A stretch of 21,484 nt of DNA from Pseudomonadota bacterium (GCA_963204845.1 CAUJIL010000122.1:1-21484); one strand, 5' to 3'. Positions 1 to 7,784 are shown, numbered from the stretch's first letter. Notes: generated from the sequence alone by a model not told the origin. Made by a program: numbers and translations.

Positions 1-920
1 ATCTCCTGCTCGAGTGCGCGCACCTGGTCCAGGATGTAGACCACCTGCCCGCCGGTGTCGGGCCGCCCGAGCACCCCGGACTGCGCGAAGTAGCCGTGCG
101 GCGACAGGATCAGCAGCCGCGAGATCATCGGGATGCGCTCCAGGAAGGCTTCCAGCAGCTGCGCCGAAGGCGCCTCCAGGATATCGCTCAACAGGCTCAT
201 CGACTCGGCCATGCGGGCCCCGTCCGCCCCCCAGCCCGGCGCGAAACCGAGCCGGCCGAGCGGCTCTGCGAGCTCCGCCCACGCAGTGGTGGGTTCGTGG
301 CGCTCGAGCAGCGCCTGAGCCGCGCGCAGCGCCTCGCGCAGCGCCTGCACATCGTGGATGTGTTCGTAGATCATCAACTGCCGACCCTCGAGCGCGTGCA
401 CGCGCAGGAATTCCAGCAGTCGCTGGTGCCCGTCGGCGGCACGCTGGAACATCACGCCCGCCAGATGGCGGTTCAGGAAATGCACACCCTGCCCGATCGA
501 GCGCGTCTCGCGCATGCGCGGGAACTCACGGTTGAACGGTGCGAAGTCGACTTCCAGCGCCGGCCGCTCGGCGCCGTCCGGACACACCAGGCCCTCCTTG
601 AAGCGCAGGAACTGCGCCACATCGATTTCCTCCGGAACCGGGCTGTCGATATGGAAACGCAGGTAGCGCCACTGACCGGGCCGCTCGCGCAGCGCCAGGC
701 ACGCCCACGGGGATCGCAGCACCCCCTCCTGGAGCAGGCGCACGATATCCTCGAACACCGAACCGGGAAGACCGTCGTCGAGCCGCTCGACCACGGACCC
801 GAAGATCGCGCGCAGATCGCTCTGCAGCAGCAATGGCCGGCCGTCGGCGAAGCATTCGCGCACGAAACACTGCACGGCATCGCAATGCCCGGCCGCCCAG
901 TCACGGAAACTCTCGATCAT
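1..920 (-). CDS. susA: Sucrose synthase, N-terminal part (runs off the window)
   Basis: Reading the minus strand from the ATG at 920 gives 306 codons with no stop, so the gene continues past the left edge; the family is about 790-800 residues. The enzyme reversibly converts sucrose plus a nucleoside diphosphate into NDP-glucose and fructose in the cytoplasm. The N-terminal regulatory half contains DFAPFNREFPRM and GQGVHFLNRHL, and the start of the catalytic half contains LILSPHGYFAQ followed by RPDTGGQVVYILDQ, all typical of sucrose synthases. The ATG overlaps the sucrose-phosphate synthase stop codon (ATGA, 917-920), so the two are probably translationally coupled. Synthesis and cleavage enzymes in one operon suggest sucrose is both made and recycled here. 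Family assignment is firm; the missing C-terminal half cannot be assessed. Confidence 0.93.
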   Translation of the reverse strand, partial: MIESFRDWAAGHCDAVQCFVRECFADGRPLLLQSDLRAIFGSVVERLDDGLPGSVFEDIVRLLQEGVLRSPWACLALRERPGQWRYLRFHIDSPVPEEIDVAQFLRFKEGLVCPDGAERPALEVDFAPFNREFPRMRETRSIGQGVHFLNRHLAGVMFQRAADGHQRLLEFLRVHALEGRQLMIYEHIHDVQALREALRAAQALLERHEPTTAWAELAEPLGRLGFAPGWGADGARMAESMSLLSDILEAPSAQLLEAFLERIPMISRLLILSPHGYFAQSGVLGRPDTGGQVVYILDQVRALEQE

Positions 921-3073
921 GCCGCCTCCCCCGCATCCAGCGGATCGATGAAACCGTAATGCGCCATGCCCTCCACTATGCCGCCGGCGTGACCCGCGCT
1001 TGCGAAGTAGATCTGCTCCAACCCGCGCAGCCGCTCCAGTTCGGGGCTGTGGTTGCCCACGACGACGCCCAGCGTGTCACCGAGCAGCATCTCCTCGTCG
1101 TTGCCGGAATCACCCGCCACCAGGAAATCACGCAGCGCCATCCCCCACTTGTAGGCCAGATAGCGTACCGCCCGCCCCTTGCTGGCGCGCACGGGCAGCA
1201 CGTCGAGGAAGCGGTCGTGCGAATACACCAGATTCGCATGCAAGCGCCGCTCCCGCAGCAGTTGGCGCAGTTCCCGCATGGCAGGCATCTCGCTCGCATC
1301 GACGTCGTAACTGAGCTTGAACTCGCGCTGGTTTTCCGGTGCCTGCGGCCGCAGTCCGGGCACCGCATCGAGCAGCTCGCGCAACGCGTCACGGCGCCAC
1401 AGGTGGCGGATGTGGTTGCGCCACCCCGTATCGGGTTGCAGCTCGCGTCCGTAGTGGATCTCGCTGCCCACGGAAGTGATCAGCAACTCGGGCAGCGGTA
1501 CGCGCCACTGCCTGAGGATTCTCACGGTGCTTTCCAGCGGACGGCCGGTCGCGACCCCGAAGCCCAGGGCGCCGCCGTCGCGACGCAGGAGTTGCAGCAG
1601 GATGTCCAGTCCCTGGCGATCGCCGAGCAAGGTATTGTCGATATCGCTGATCAGCATGCGCCGACACAGGGCAAAGGGGCGGGCCGCGGGCAGCAGACGG
1701 CTCGCCTGTTCGCGTCGTACCTGTTTGCGCGTGCGCTTCAGGATCCGCTGCACGCTCTTCAGGTACTTCGCGACGTGCGCGTCCCACGTGAAGTGACGCG
1801 CCACGCCCGCGATGCCCCGCCGCGCGCGCCGTGGCCAACCGGGCAGGTCGAACAGCACGTCCTCGAGTCCCTGTGCGATGGAGGTGGCGTCCAGCGGGTC
1901 GACCAGCACGCCGTTGTCACAGCACCCGATGATGTCGCGGGGACCGCCATCGGCGGTCGCCACCACCGGCAGACCGCTCGCCGCCGCCTCGATCAGCGTC
2001 AATCCGAACGGCTCGGTGAGCGCGGCGTTGACGAATACCCCTCGACGCGATGCCGCCAACCGGTACAGTTCCGGTACATCCTCGGATGCGTGCTGCTTCG
2101 GCAAGGCGACCTGGCCCCAGAGATCGTGGCGATCGACCTCCAGCAACAGGTCGGTCAGCACGGCGGCCTGATCGGATTCCAGTGCGCGTATGTCCTCACG
2201 CTGTCCGGCGACGATGGCCAGATTGCTCATCGCGCGCAGGCGCGGCGAACCCGCGTATGCCGCCACCAGCCGGACCAGGTTCTTGCGCAGCTCCGGCCTG
2301 CTGATCGCCAGGATCAGCGGTTTGCGCGGCTGTACGAGGAAACGATCGATCATCGCCACGACGTGATCGGGCACGGGCACGCGCCCTGCCGGCCGGAAGC
2401 GCGCGGTGTCGGTGCCCGGTGCGATGACCACGGTGCGGGCACGCTGGAAGCTGTGGTACTGCGCGTACTGCTCATCGCATTCCTGGTGCGTGCTGGTGAC
2501 CACCAGGCTCGCGTGGGCGAGCACTTCCTCCTCGGCACCGATGCGACGCGCGAAGTTGAACTGGCGTTCCAGGGCCTGCGGCTTGCGGCCCAGGTCGAGC
2601 AGGCGTCGGCGCTTGCAGCGCCCCAGCGAATGGCCGGTATGCACCAGCGGCACACCGAGCAGCTGCGAGAGCTGCAGCCCCACGTAGCCGGCATCGGCGT
2701 AGTGCGAATGGATCACGTCCGGGATGCGCCCCTCGCGCCTTATGTGCGCGGCGACGCGATCGACCAGTGAATCGAGGTGATTCCACAGGCCTTCCTTGCG
2801 CAGATACCGTGCCGGACCGCACGGAAGGCGCAGCAACCAGGCACCGGGGGCCAGCGATTCCCGTTCACGTGCGTAATCGGCACCGACCGCCTGATCCTCG
2901 ATGCGGCGCGTCACCAGATCGACACGATCCACCGCCGGATTCCTGGCGAGCGCCCGCGCCAGCTCGAGCACGTACAGGACCTGGCCTCCCGTATCGGCGT
3001 CACGCCCAAGCTCCGGTTCCGTGCCACGCACCAGCCCGTGCACGCTGATCATCATGATGTACAGGGAGCTCAC
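917..3073 (-). CDS. Sucrose-phosphate synthase with C-terminal HAD phosphatase domain
   Basis: This 718-residue protein makes sucrose-6-phosphate from a sugar nucleotide and fructose-6-phosphate. A GT4 glycosyltransferase domain covers about residues 1-455: GRDADTGGQ at 23-31, HSHYADAGY at 122-130, SRPELRKN at 258-265 and TEPFGLTLIEA at 353-363. A HAD-IIB domain follows from about 470. Its catalytic motif DIDNT (477-481), a lysine in SKG (632) and the acidic motif GDSGND (654-659) are all intact, so it may also dephosphorylate sucrose-6-phosphate. No separate phosphatase gene is visible. The start is a GTG at 3073 that overlaps the fructokinase stop (GTGA, 3070-3073). In-frame ATGs at codons 7 and 8 are alternatives. 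Family assignment is firm; the bifunctional reading is inference from intact motifs. Confidence 0.93.
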   Translation of the reverse strand: MSSLYIMMISVHGLVRGTEPELGRDADTGGQVLYVLELARALARNPAVDRVDLVTRRIEDQAVGADYARERESLAPGAWLLRLPCGPARYLRKEGLWNHLDSLVDRVAAHIRREGRIPDVIHSHYADAGYVGLQLSQLLGVPLVHTGHSLGRCKRRRLLDLGRKPQALERQFNFARRIGAEEEVLAHASLVVTSTHQECDEQYAQYHSFQRARTVVIAPGTDTARFRPAGRVPVPDHVVAMIDRFLVQPRKPLILAISRPELRKNLVRLVAAYAGSPRLRAMSNLAIVAGQREDIRALESDQAAVLTDLLLEVDRHDLWGQVALPKQHASEDVPELYRLAASRRGVFVNAALTEPFGLTLIEAAASGLPVVATADGGPRDIIGCCDNGVLVDPLDATSIAQGLEDVLFDLPGWPRRARRGIAGVARHFTWDAHVAKYLKSVQRILKRTRKQVRREQASRLLPAARPFALCRRMLISDIDNTLLGDRQGLDILLQLLRRDGGALGFGVATGRPLESTVRILRQWRVPLPELLITSVGSEIHYGRELQPDTGWRNHIRHLWRRDALRELLDAVPGLRPQAPENQREFKLSYDVDASEMPAMRELRQLLRERRLHANLVYSHDRFLDVLPVRASKGRAVRYLAYKWGMALRDFLVAGDSGNDEEMLLGDTLGVVVGNHSPELERLRGLEQIYFASAGHAGGIVEGMAHYGFIDPLDAGEAA

Positions 3074-4074
3074 GCGATGTGCTCCACGGATTCGCTGAAT
3101 TCGCGTCTGAACGCTTCGTAGAACGCAGGACTGTCAGGCACGGCGCCCCGGATGCGGCAGATGCCGCGCGCGAAGCGGTTCGCACGCCGCAGCCAGAGAC
3201 CCGTCGGCCACCCGCGCACCAGTCCCAGCAGACACACGGCGGCAAAGGCATCGCCCGCACCGACGCTGTCCTGGAAATCTTCCGGCGCCGCCTCGGCCTC
3301 GGTGGCGACGAAGCGTGCGTTGCAGTCCACGGTCCACGCGCCATGCTCGCCCCGCGTCACGATCACGCGACCTATGCCGAAGCGCTCGATCAGCCGCAGC
3401 GCAGCGGCACCCGGATCACGAACTCCGGTTCCAGTCAGGACGGCAATACGGCGCAGTTCGTCTTCGTTGAGCTTCAGCACCTCGGCACGGCCGAGCGACC
3501 ACTCGAGCACTTCGTGCGAAATTGCCTCTTCACGCAGATTGACGTCGAGAAAGCCCGGGGTGCCGTTCGCACCGAACAGCGAGCGCAGCGCTTCGCGGGA
3601 GGCGCCGCGTTGCGCGAGCGTCCCGAAGTAGATCCACGCAGGCTGCCGGCCATCCAGGACGTGCAGGACCGGAGTGGCGACAATGTAGTCCCACGCCTGC
3701 TCCGGATCGATCACGAAACGATGCCCGCCGGCTTCCAGGCGGATCTCCGCATGCCCACTCGCGTGATAACCATCGAACTGGATGGCCTCGGTATCCAGGC
3801 CGAGTTCGCGCATCCGTCGCAGAAGGAATTCACCGCGCGCGTCGTGGCCGACGCAACTCACCAGCAGGGGTCGGCCGTCTTGCTCATCCCCGAGCGCCGC
3901 CAGGTGCGCCGCAACGTTGAAGGGTGCGCCGCCGGCAATCTCGTGATCGGGAAAACGGTCACTCAAGAGTTCGCCGAACAGTAACCACGTCGGTCGTGTG
4001 TCGCCGGCCGAGCGACCCTCTTCGATCGTCGACACGCCAGGCCCATCTGACGGCGGGATTCGATTCGATTCCAC
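3070..4074 (-). CDS. PfkB-family sugar kinase, probable fructokinase
   Basis: This 334-residue ribokinase/PfkB-family kinase carries both family signatures: GGAPFN at 48-53 (sugar binding) and DSVGAGDAF around 269-277, with D275 the likely catalytic base. It is first in the operon with sucrose-phosphate synthase and sucrose synthase. The likely role is phosphorylating the fructose released by sucrose synthase; substrate specificity is inferred from this context. The start is a GTG at 4074 preceded by a strong AGGAGG (4083-4088) seven bases upstream. Two overlapping ATGs lie just upstream but are out of frame. The first 28 residues are poorly conserved in character, so a later start is possible. 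Confidence 0.88.
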   Translation of the reverse strand: MESNRIPPSDGPGVSTIEEGRSAGDTRPTWLLFGELLSDRFPDHEIAGGAPFNVAAHLAALGDEQDGRPLLVSCVGHDARGEFLLRRMRELGLDTEAIQFDGYHASGHAEIRLEAGGHRFVIDPEQAWDYIVATPVLHVLDGRQPAWIYFGTLAQRGASREALRSLFGANGTPGFLDVNLREEAISHEVLEWSLGRAEVLKLNEDELRRIAVLTGTGVRDPGAAALRLIERFGIGRVIVTRGEHGAWTVDCNARFVATEAEAAPEDFQDSVGAGDAFAAVCLLGLVRGWPTGLWLRRANRFARGICRIRGAVPDSPAFYEAFRREFSESVEHIA

Positions 4075-4096
4075 ATCATCGCCTCCTCATTTGATT

Positions 4097-4125
4097 TTGC
4101 ATAAAACCGTTTTGTGCAATATAAC
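4097..4125 (+). promoter_or_regulatory. Promoter of the MarR-type gene overlapping a 23-bp palindromic operator
   Basis: Bases 4097-4119 form a palindrome with arms TTGCATAAAAC and GTTTTGTGCAA around a central C at 4108; the arms differ from perfect symmetry at one position. The first six bases (TTGCAT) serve as a -35 box. Exactly 17 bp later lies a near-consensus -10, TATAAC (4120-4125), reading toward the MarR-type gene. A repressor bound here would cover the -35 and spacer. The minus-strand promoter for the sucrose operon must lie in the same AT-rich patch; TATATT (4118-4123, minus) is a weak -10 candidate. The palindrome is directly visible; binding by the adjacent MarR protein is inference. 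Confidence 0.72.
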
Positions 4126-4208
4126 ATGCAATGCTACTGCTGTCGCACCCATGACACGGGCATGCCTGCCCGCCACAATGCGGCGAATAGCCCGAGCACC
4201 GATGAGCA

Positions 4209-4697
4209 ATGCCGACCGACAAGCAGACTGCTTCGCCTGAACGAAGCCACCCGATGGATGTACTGAGGAAATTCCGCATCGTGGTCGGTGCGGTGCGTCG
4301 TCACACGCGAGATCTGGAACGCGCCTGTGGCATCGCCGGCGCACAGGTCTGGATGCTGGCAGCGATCGCGGAGACGCCGGGGATCACGGTGTCGGCGCTG
4401 AGCAGGGCGCTATCGATACACGTCTCGACTGCCAGCAACCTGATCGAAAGACTCGTTCAACGCGGACTGGTGGAGCGCCTGCGCTGCGAGGACGACCGGC
4501 GCGCGGTCCGGGTGCGCGTGACGACAGCAGGAAAGTCCGTGCTCGCGACTGCGCCGCAACCGTTGCGTGGACTGCTGGTCGACGCATTGTCCCGGTTGCC
4601 CGCGGAAACGCTGTCCCAGCTGGACGGCGACCTCGATTGCCTGATCGCCCACCTGAACGGCGGCGCCGACGCCGACGCCGCGAACGAACCGCTCTAG
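4209..4697 (+). CDS. MarR-family transcriptional regulator, divergent from the sucrose operon
   Basis: This 162-residue protein has the MarR winged-helix pattern: a helix-turn-helix around residues 45-85 (TVSALSRALSI followed by VSTASNLIERL), then the wing with RCEDDRRAVRVRVT at about 95-108. The C-terminal helices would form the dimer. It is transcribed away from the fructokinase-led operon, and a 23-bp palindrome sits between them, so the simplest model is repression of itself and the sucrose genes. The ligand is unknown. The ATG at 4254 (codon 16) is an alternative start; neither has a strong Shine-Dalgarno. It ends 16 bp from the convergently transcribed downstream gene. Confidence 0.85.
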   Translation: MPTDKQTASPERSHPMDVLRKFRIVVGAVRRHTRDLERACGIAGAQVWMLAAIAETPGITVSALSRALSIHVSTASNLIERLVQRGLVERLRCEDDRRAVRVRVTTAGKSVLATAPQPLRGLLVDALSRLPAETLSQLDGDLDCLIAHLNGGADADAANEPL

Positions 4698-4713
4698 CGC
4701 GCCGCAGCCAGGC

Positions 4714-5190
4714 TCAGCCCAGCGGCTCGAAGACCACGACCGGAATGTGCCGCACGCCTTCGCAGCGCGCCCGGTACTCGGCGAAGCCCGGGTACATCGC
4801 CTCGAGTCGCGGCCAGTAGGTCCGTTCCTCGGCCTCGCTGGCGATACGCGCCTGCATGTCGCGCGCACGGTTGCCGATCTGGATGCGCACGCGGGGGTTC
4901 GATTCGATGTTGCGGAACCAGACCGGCGCCACGCTCATGCCGCCCTTGGACGCCGCCATCACCACCCGTTCGCCGTCTTCGATGTACAGCAGCGGCACCT
5001 TGCGCCGCTTGCCGGACGTGCGCCCGGTGGTGGTCAGGATCGCGACCTGCCCGCCGAGGAAGGTGTTCCACAGGCGACCGCCAGTGAGCTCGTAGACCAG
5101 CACCTGCAAGGAACCGATGTTGCGGATGAACCAGGTGCCGAACTTCTCCTGCCCGGCGGTGAATCGCTTGACCTCGGCTGGCTGGCTCAT
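4714..5190 (-). CDS. DUF385/deazaflavin-type nitroreductase-family protein
   Basis: This 158-residue protein matches the DUF385 group, which includes F420- or FMN-binding split-barrel proteins often labelled nitroreductase/quinone reductase family. Visible family features are the central TTGRTSGKRRKVPLLY stretch (about 58-73), the following MAASKGG segment (about 83-89), and PVWFRNIESNPRVRI (about 93-107). No signal peptide or membrane segment is apparent. Substrate and cofactor are not determined by the sequence; F420 would be unusual in this host, so a flavin or no cofactor is possible. Its neighbours do not explain it: a convergent MarR gene on one side and a REP cluster upstream. Confidence 0.8.
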   Translation of the reverse strand: MSQPAEVKRFTAGQEKFGTWFIRNIGSLQVLVYELTGGRLWNTFLGGQVAILTTTGRTSGKRRKVPLLYIEDGERVVMAASKGGMSVAPVWFRNIESNPRVRIQIGNRARDMQARIASEAEERTYWPRLEAMYPGFAEYRARCEGVRHIPVVVFEPLG

Positions 5191-5350
5191 GACACGCGGT
5201 CCTTACGGAAGTGATCGGGGACCGACAATCTAGCCGCCCGCTGCGCGAAAAGCGATGACGGATCGGTAAGGCGTACGCCCACCGGCACGCAACCGCCATC
5301 GCGCACCGTGGGACCTGTTGCAACACGCCGGTCCGTCCGAACATGGTTCC

Positions 5351-5439
5351 GTAGGTTCGGCCTGTGGCCGACCATGTCCGCGTAGGTTCGGCCTGTGGCC
5401 GAACATGTCCGCGTGGGTTCGGCCTGTGGCCGAACATTT
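5351..5439 (+). repeat. Three head-to-tail GTAG-type REP units, 31-bp period
   Basis: Units start at 5351, 5382 and 5413, giving an exact 31-bp period. Each begins with GTAG (GTGG in the third), followed by the hairpin GTTCGGCC-TGT-GGCCGAAC and a short ATGTCCGC link. The first unit has a base change in its 3' arm (GACC for GAAC), and the third loses the link. A degraded fourth unit may lie at 5335-5350. The GTAG head plus palindrome is the layout of REP elements mobilised by RAYT transposases; no RAYT gene is in this window. Confidence 0.85.
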
Positions 5440-5442
5440 CAT

Positions 5443-5465
5443 GTCCGGGCACAGCCCGGATCTAC
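5443..5465 (-). repeat. GTAG-type REP palindrome, second sequence class
   Basis: On the minus strand this reads GTAG, then ATCCGGGC-TGT-GCCCGGAC. It is inverted relative to the three units at 5351-5439, so the cluster contains both orientations as in BIME-like arrays. The same sequence occurs on the plus strand at 21319-21341, about 16 kb away, showing it is a dispersed family. Confidence 0.85.
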
Positions 5466-5475
5466 AACCGAACAT

Positions 5476-5498
5476 GTCCGGGCACAGCCAGGATCTAC
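5476..5498 (-). repeat. Second copy of the minus-strand GTAG REP, overlapping a gene end
   Basis: This is another copy of the 5443-5465 element, with one mismatch in an arm (GCCAGGAT for GCCCGGAT on the plus strand). Its GTAG head provides the TAG stop codon (5495-5497) of the ARPP-1 protein gene. Confidence 0.8.
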
Positions 5499-6508
5499 AT
5501 CCGTGCGCGCAGGTTCCGCCGCCGCGAGGCACGCAGCATGCGGCCGCGCTCCGCATCGGTGGCGCCGCCATCGGCCGTCGCGCCGCCCGCCTCGACGCGG
5601 AACGCGCAGAGGTGCAGCACGCGGGCGTCGAGCGTGAGCGCGGCGCCTTTGACGCACTCGCCTGCCAGGCGCAGGTCCTCGCCCTCGCCGACCGCCTTGA
5701 ACGCGGTGCATGCGGCCTGGCGGACCTCGGCGAGGAACGCTGCACACTGCTCGGGCGGCGCGGCCGGCACCTCGCCGCGGAGTTCGTCGATCGCGTCGAG
5801 CGCGTAGCTGCTGAGCAGCTTGTGCGACTGCTTCGCATAGGTCGCGCCGGCATCGAACAGATCCACGCCGACGATCTGGCCGTTGATCGCGAACACCGCA
5901 CCGCACTGCCCGGGCGCCGCCGGCATCGCCGCGATGTAATCGTCGAGCCGCGTCGCATTGGTCTCGTACAGCGCGGCGGCCGCGGCGGTATCCGAATGCG
6001 CCCGCATGCGCTCGGACTTGCTGCGGATCTCCTCCCACACCGCACCCTGGTCGCTGCGCCGCTGGCCGCTGCGCTGCATCGACTCGCTGACCTGCGCGGT
6101 CTTCTGCGCCCGTCCCCGCGCGAACAACGCCCGCTCGGCTGCCGCAAAGCTCGCCGACTCGTGTCGCCAGCGCCCCGCCTCCACGCAGGAAACCGGAATC
6201 ACCAGCTCACTGTGCGCCGCGACCAGGATCGTGAGGTTCACGATGCGGTTCTGCTTGGCGCCGACCAGTTCCTCGCCGTCGAGCAGCAGCAGCGGCCGGT
6301 CCGCGGTATTCGCGACGCGCAGTTCCGGCACGCTGCCGAGCTCCGAAACCTCGGTGATGCGCACCTGCCGTGTCGCGAGCGCCTCGCCCAGCGTCAGGTA
6401 GTGCGGCTCGCCGGGCTGCGCGCCGAGCAGCGGGAACATGGTGAGGTTCGCGAACGCCACGGGGGCGCCGACGTCGAGGGCGGCCAAGGTGTTTTCGATG
6501 AGGGTCAT
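5495..6508 (-). CDS. ARPP-1-domain (DUF6569-like) protein of unknown function
   Basis: This 337-residue soluble protein looks like the ARPP-1 family. Supporting features are LLLLDGEELVGAKQNRIVN near residues 73-91, then PVSCVEAGRW near 105-114, and the later RLDDYIAAMP and GQIVGVDLF segments. The family name refers to its association with ADP-ribosylglycohydrolase and rhodanese-phosphatase proteins; no enzymatic role is established that I know of, and neither partner is here. The ATG at 6508 has an AGGAG seven bases upstream. The last ~15 residues are Arg-rich and end inside a REP, which supplies the stop codon, so the original C-terminus may have been altered. It is divergent from a WYL regulator, a possible regulator of this gene. 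Confidence 0.72.
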   Translation of the reverse strand: MTLIENTLAALDVGAPVAFANLTMFPLLGAQPGEPHYLTLGEALATRQVRITEVSELGSVPELRVANTADRPLLLLDGEELVGAKQNRIVNLTILVAAHSELVIPVSCVEAGRWRHESASFAAAERALFARGRAQKTAQVSESMQRSGQRRSDQGAVWEEIRSKSERMRAHSDTAAAAALYETNATRLDDYIAAMPAAPGQCGAVFAINGQIVGVDLFDAGATYAKQSHKLLSSYALDAIDELRGEVPAAPPEQCAAFLAEVRQAACTAFKAVGEGEDLRLAGECVKGAALTLDARVLHLCAFRVEAGGATADGGATDAERGRMLRASRRRNLRARM

Positions 6509-6639
6509 GGGGCGCTCCTGCGGATCCGGGTGTGCGGAGCACCACTATGCAGAGGTAGCGGCATCATGGCGTGAGGCTGCAAGGCGAGATTCCGCGCCAT
6601 CTTCTATGCTTGCCGTGCACCGGTCGGTGGAGACCGCGC

Positions 6640-7617
6640 ATGGACCGTACCGAACGCTTCTACAAGATCAACCAGTTGCTGGAACACGGCCGGCCGGTCG
6701 CGTTCAGCACGATGCTCGAGGCCTGCGAGGTGTCGCGGGCCACGCTGCAGCGCGACCTCGAGTACCTGCGCACGCGCCTGAACGCACCGATCGTCTACGA
6801 CCGGGAGCACAACGGCTACCGCCTCGAGCACGGCAACACCCAGGTCGGCGGGCAGTACGAACTGCCCGGGCTGTGGTTCAGCTCGCAGGAGATCCACGCC
6901 CTGCTGACCATGCAACACCTGCTCGCGAGCCTCGACCCGGGCGGCCTGCTGGCGCAGCACATCGAACCGCTGAAGTTGCGCCTGAACACGCTGCTCGGCG
7001 CCACCGACGACGAAGTCGGCGACATCCGCCGCCGCGTGCTGGTGGTGGGCACCGGCAAGCGCGCGCTGAAGATCGCCCACTTCGAGCGCGTGGGCTCGGC
7101 GCTGCTGCGGCGCAAGCGGCTGCAGATCCGCTACTACGCGCGCGGCAACGGCGAGGTGAGCGAACGCGAGGTGTCGCCGCAGCGCCTGGTGCACTACCGC
7201 GAGAACTGGTACCTCGACGCCTGGTGCCATCTGCGCAACGACCTGCGCAACTTCGCCGTCGATTCGATCCTCGAGGTCGACGTGCTCGAGCGCCGGGCCA
7301 GGGAGGTGGCGCGGCGCACCGTCGAGACGCTGCTGAATCCCGGTTACGGAATCTTCGCCGGCGCGACCATTGGCGTCGCGGAACTGCTGTTCACCCCCGA
7401 GCGCGCACGCTGGGTGGGCAGCGAGAACTGGCATCCGCGCCAGAGCAGTGAATTCCGCCCTGACGGCAACTTCCTGCTGCGCGTGCCCTACGCCGACGAC
7501 CGCGAACTGATCATGGACATCCTCAAGTACGGCGCCGACTGCGAGGTGCTGGGGCCACCGGCGCTGCGCGGCGCGGTCAGGAAGGCGCTGCGGGACGCCG
7601 CGGCAAGGTACGGTTGA
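6640..7617 (+). CDS. WYL-domain transcriptional regulator
   Basis: This 325-residue regulator has an N-terminal helix-turn-helix (about 1-60, with TMLEACEVSRATLQRDLEYL at 24-43), a WYL domain (about 150-215, with the W-Y-L triad at 190-192 in RENWYLDAWCHLRN) and a C-terminal WCX-type extension (about 245-320). WYL domains bind nucleic-acid or nucleotide-like ligands and control DNA-repair, defence and metabolic genes; the ligand here is unknown. I chose the ATG at 6640 because the helix-turn-helix follows directly and GGTGGAG lies upstream. An in-frame start at 6571 would add 23 residues with no family character. It diverges from the ARPP-1 gene across 131 bp, and a hairpin terminator follows six bases after its stop. 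Confidence 0.9.
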   Translation: MDRTERFYKINQLLEHGRPVAFSTMLEACEVSRATLQRDLEYLRTRLNAPIVYDREHNGYRLEHGNTQVGGQYELPGLWFSSQEIHALLTMQHLLASLDPGGLLAQHIEPLKLRLNTLLGATDDEVGDIRRRVLVVGTGKRALKIAHFERVGSALLRRKRLQIRYYARGNGEVSEREVSPQRLVHYRENWYLDAWCHLRNDLRNFAVDSILEVDVLERRAREVARRTVETLLNPGYGIFAGATIGVAELLFTPERARWVGSENWHPRQSSEFRPDGNFLLRVPYADDRELIMDILKYGADCEVLGPPALRGAVRKALRDAAARYG

Positions 7618-7622
7618 AGCGC

Positions 7623-7660
7623 AAACAGCCGCTTCGGCTCATCACCCAAGCAGCTGTTTT
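7623..7660 (+). terminator. Intrinsic terminator after the WYL gene, possibly bidirectional
   Basis: AAACAGC (7623-7629) pairs with GCTGTTT (7653-7659). After one mismatch, GCTT (7631-7634) pairs with AAGC (7648-7651), leaving a 13-nt loop. The T-run TTTT ends at 7660 on the plus strand. It starts 5 nt after the WYL stop. Read on the minus strand it lies 13 bp beyond tRNA-Pro and could also end that transcript, although the T tract is shorter in that direction. Confidence 0.72.
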
Positions 7661-7672
7661 CATTGGGGAATT

Positions 7673-7749
7673 TGGTCGGAGCGGCGGGATTCGAACCCAC
7701 GACCACCACCCCCCCAGAGTGGTGCGCTACCAGGCTGCGCTACGCTCCG
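7673..7749 (-). tRNA. tRNA-Pro(GGG), CCA encoded
   Basis: The minus-strand cloverleaf is complete. The acceptor arms are CGGAGCG and CGCTCCG, and the D arm is GCGC/GCGC. The anticodon stem CCACT/GGTGG closes the loop CTGGGGG, giving anticodon GGG. The T arm is GTGGG-TTCGAAT-CCCGC, and the 3' ACCA is encoded. Total length is 77 nt. Its position after the ihfA and MerR-type genes is the usual order in several gammaproteobacteria. Confidence 0.96.
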
Positions 7750-7784
7750 ATGTCTGTCTGCCGCGCTCGGCGGCAAGGCGGCGC

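Noticed and set aside
4076..4344. Minus-strand open frames upstream of the fructokinase
   Set aside because: They overlap the divergent promoter and the MarR coding region and have no family resemblance.
5351..5439. CRISPR-like 31-bp periodic repeat
   Set aside because: The units are contiguous with no spacers between them and carry GTAG-headed palindromes, so they are REP elements.
4694..5452. Minus-strand frame translating the REP cluster (repeated GHRPN and VRPQAEP motifs)
   Set aside because: It is an artefact of translating repeats and overlaps the DUF385 gene in another frame.
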